Shown here: positions 30,936 through 32,003 of the stretch, piece after piece
Position numbering within the stretch: position 1 is the stretch's first letter
How the letters are laid out: every line of letters starts with the position of its first letter
Assembly: GCA_964402405.1 (NCBI GenBank)
Contig: CAYOCE010000013.1
Location: 1-32,003, forward strand
Length of the DNA stretch: 32,003 nucleotides
Direction of reading: 5' to 3'
Source: CAYOCE01 sp964402405
GTDB taxonomy: Bacteria > Pseudomonadota > Alphaproteobacteria > UBA7879
Notes under the pieces: model-generated
Databases searched by the model: none
What the model was told of the DNA's origin: nothing
Seen by the model: only the letters and a program-made list of their open reading frames with translations
Made by a program: the position numbers and the translations under genes

Positions 30936-31799
30936 TTAATTATTATTTAGATCTTTTAAAATGCACTGGGTGGTTTCGCGCAAATCAGGATCCCGTAAGG
31001 AAAAGGCGATATTGGCTGCCAGCAACCCTTCTTTGGACCCACAATCAAACCTTGTTCCTTCAAAGGAAAAACCCTTGAGGCCCACCTTAGAAATCATTCT
31101 AGCAATAGAATCCGTTAATTGGATCTCCCCCAAAGCCCCTGTTTGCTGGGCCTCAAGATACGTAAAGATTTCTGGATGCAAAACATATCTGCCAATTACT
31201 GCCTTTGAGGATGGCGCACGGGATGGTTTTTCAATCACGTTTTTAGCAACAACCAAAGGTCCTTCCTCATGATCCACATCCAGCATCCCATATTTATGGG
31301 AGTCTTCAGAAGGGACATCCATTACCGCCACCATATTCCCCCCATCATAAGCCCCGAGCATTTGTTTTAAGCAGGGTTGTGCCCCCAAAATAAGGTCATC
31401 CGCTAAAATGACGGCAAATGGCTCATTTTGAATCAAATTCCGGGCACACCAAACGGCATGTCCTAACCCAAGAGGTTCTTGTTGACGAATGTAGGATATA
31501 CACCCTGGGGTCACCACCATGTCTTGTACCACTTTTAGTGCCTCTTCTTTGCCGCGGGCCTGCAGAATAGCATTAAGCTCATAGGAGTGATCAAAGTGAT
31601 CCTCAATCGCTGCCTTTCCTCGACCTGTCACGAAAATAAATTCCTCAATTCCTGCGGCGCGTGCTTCCTCAAAAGCATATTGAATCAAGGGCTTATCCAC
31701 AACTGTTAACATTTCTTTAGGCATGGATTTAGTGGCAGGTAAAAACCGGGTTCCCAGTCCGCCTACCGGAAAAATAGCTTTTCGAACTTTATATTTCAT
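30936..31799 (-). CDS. galU: UTP-glucose-1-phosphate uridylyltransferase
   Basis: GalU makes UDP-glucose from UTP and glucose-1-phosphate. The 287-residue protein begins MKYKVRKAIFPVGGLG and has the nucleotide-binding signature GLGTRFLPATKSMPKEML, with Lys26 at the conserved catalytic position. DKPLIQYAFEEA, LGLGHAVWCA and FAVILADDLI (the Asp-Asp metal site) follow, then GEIQLTD near the C-terminus. The length is typical. AAGGAAA precedes the ATG. It is the first gene of the galU-ugd-pgm operon, with a plausible promoter just upstream. Confidence 0.96.
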   Translation of the reverse strand: MKYKVRKAIFPVGGLGTRFLPATKSMPKEMLTVVDKPLIQYAFEEARAAGIEEFIFVTGRGKAAIEDHFDHSYELNAILQARGKEEALKVVQDMVVTPGCISYIRQQEPLGLGHAVWCARNLIQNEPFAVILADDLILGAQPCLKQMLGAYDGGNMVAVMDVPSEDSHKYGMLDVDHEEGPLVVAKNVIEKPSRAPSSKAVIGRYVLHPEIFTYLEAQQTGALGEIQLTDSIARMISKVGLKGFSFEGTRFDCGSKEGLLAANIAFSLRDPDLRETTQCILKDLNNN

Positions 31800-31827
31800 G
31801 GAGTTTCCTTAAAAAATAAGATGGTTT

Positions 31828-31857
31828 TATATAGCCAGGTTGTCACAGAAAAATCAA
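31828..31857 (-). promoter_or_regulatory. Candidate promoter of the galU operon
   Basis: On the minus strand TTGATT (31852-31857), an 18-nt spacer, then TATATA (31828-31833), about 30 bases ahead of the galU start. The match is moderate. Confidence 0.45.
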
Positions 31858-31944
31858 TACTCGAGTTTTGAGTTATCCAGGGTTTATTATCAATTATCGT
31901 GAATTCAACTCATAATTGTCTTCTCCTATCAAAACGCTTTGGAT

Positions 31945-32003
31945 ATGGACAAACCAATAACTAAAATGGAGCAGATTTTTGGAAGAAAGGGGAATTATGG
32001 CCT
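31945..32003 (+). CDS. Possible start of the next gene (edge of window)
   Basis: An open frame starts at ATG 31945 (MDKPITKMEQIFGRK) and runs off the end. In another frame, an ATG at 31997 has a much better ribosome binding site (AAAGGGG, four bases upstream), so the true start may be there. Too little sequence is visible to name a product; the two readings cannot both be right. Confidence 0.25.
   Translation, partial: MDKPITKMEQIFGRKGNYG

Noticed and set aside
1..32003. Insertion sequence or prophage
   Set aside because: No transposase, integrase or phage structural gene was recognised in any frame.

Overview
The window looks like an alphaproteobacterial chromosome, most likely an intracellular or host-associated member of the Holosporales/Paracaedibacter-like group. 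The evidence is the moderately AT-rich coding sequence, the alphaproteobacterial DUF2948 gene beside murA, the long lptF-lptG-lptD-acpS-lepB-rnc run, an orphan hscA with a Rickettsiales-style N-terminus, several small secreted proteins of unknown function including a leucine-rich-repeat protein, and intergenic DNA full of palindromic repeats. The genus-level placement is inference.

Layout. 1-1666 (-): partial ABC exporter. 1.77-2.04 kb: palindromic repeats. 2.2-3.6 kb (+): a Cys-rich secreted protein and an AbrB/PIN toxin-antitoxin pair with a near-ideal promoter. 3.6-4.8 kb (-): gmk and a small secreted protein. 4.8-11.3 kb (-): a tightly packed series lptF, lptG, lptD, acpS, lepB, rnc, joined by overlaps or gaps of 0-15 bases. 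11.4-14.2 kb (+): surA, rsmA (ksgA) and a secreted hypothetical ending in a terminator. 14.4-17.0 kb (-): a 49-codon small gene, dcd, murA and a DUF2948 gene. 17.3-19.0 kb (+): a possible structured RNA, tRNA-Thr(GGU) and an AMIN-like periplasmic protein. 19.2-25.7 kb (-): pcm, an O-antigen-ligase-like membrane protein, a scrap of a second ddl 3' end, an LRR protein split by a 100-N assembly gap, and a 901-residue fusion of a HigA-type helix-turn-helix with two D-Ala-D-Ala ligase modules. 25.9-27.5 kb (+): an hscA that stops where the lid domain should begin. 27.5-28.2 kb: a dense block of palindromic repeats. 28.2-31.8 kb (-): the galU-ugd-pgm operon. A possible next gene begins at the right edge.

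Most genes serve the cell envelope. LptF/G/D build the LPS export bridge. SurA folds outer-membrane proteins such as LptD, and LepB releases secreted proteins. MurA and Ddl make peptidoglycan precursors. GalU, Ugd and Pgm supply UDP-glucose and UDP-glucuronate, and the O-antigen-ligase-like protein could use the resulting glycans.

The most unusual items are the HTH-Ddl-Ddl fusion, whose ligase part resembles the double-module DDL of plants; the truncated HscA abutting repeats; the composite palindromic repeat families; and an assembly gap whose two flanks overlap by 55 bp and can be merged to restore one LRR gene.
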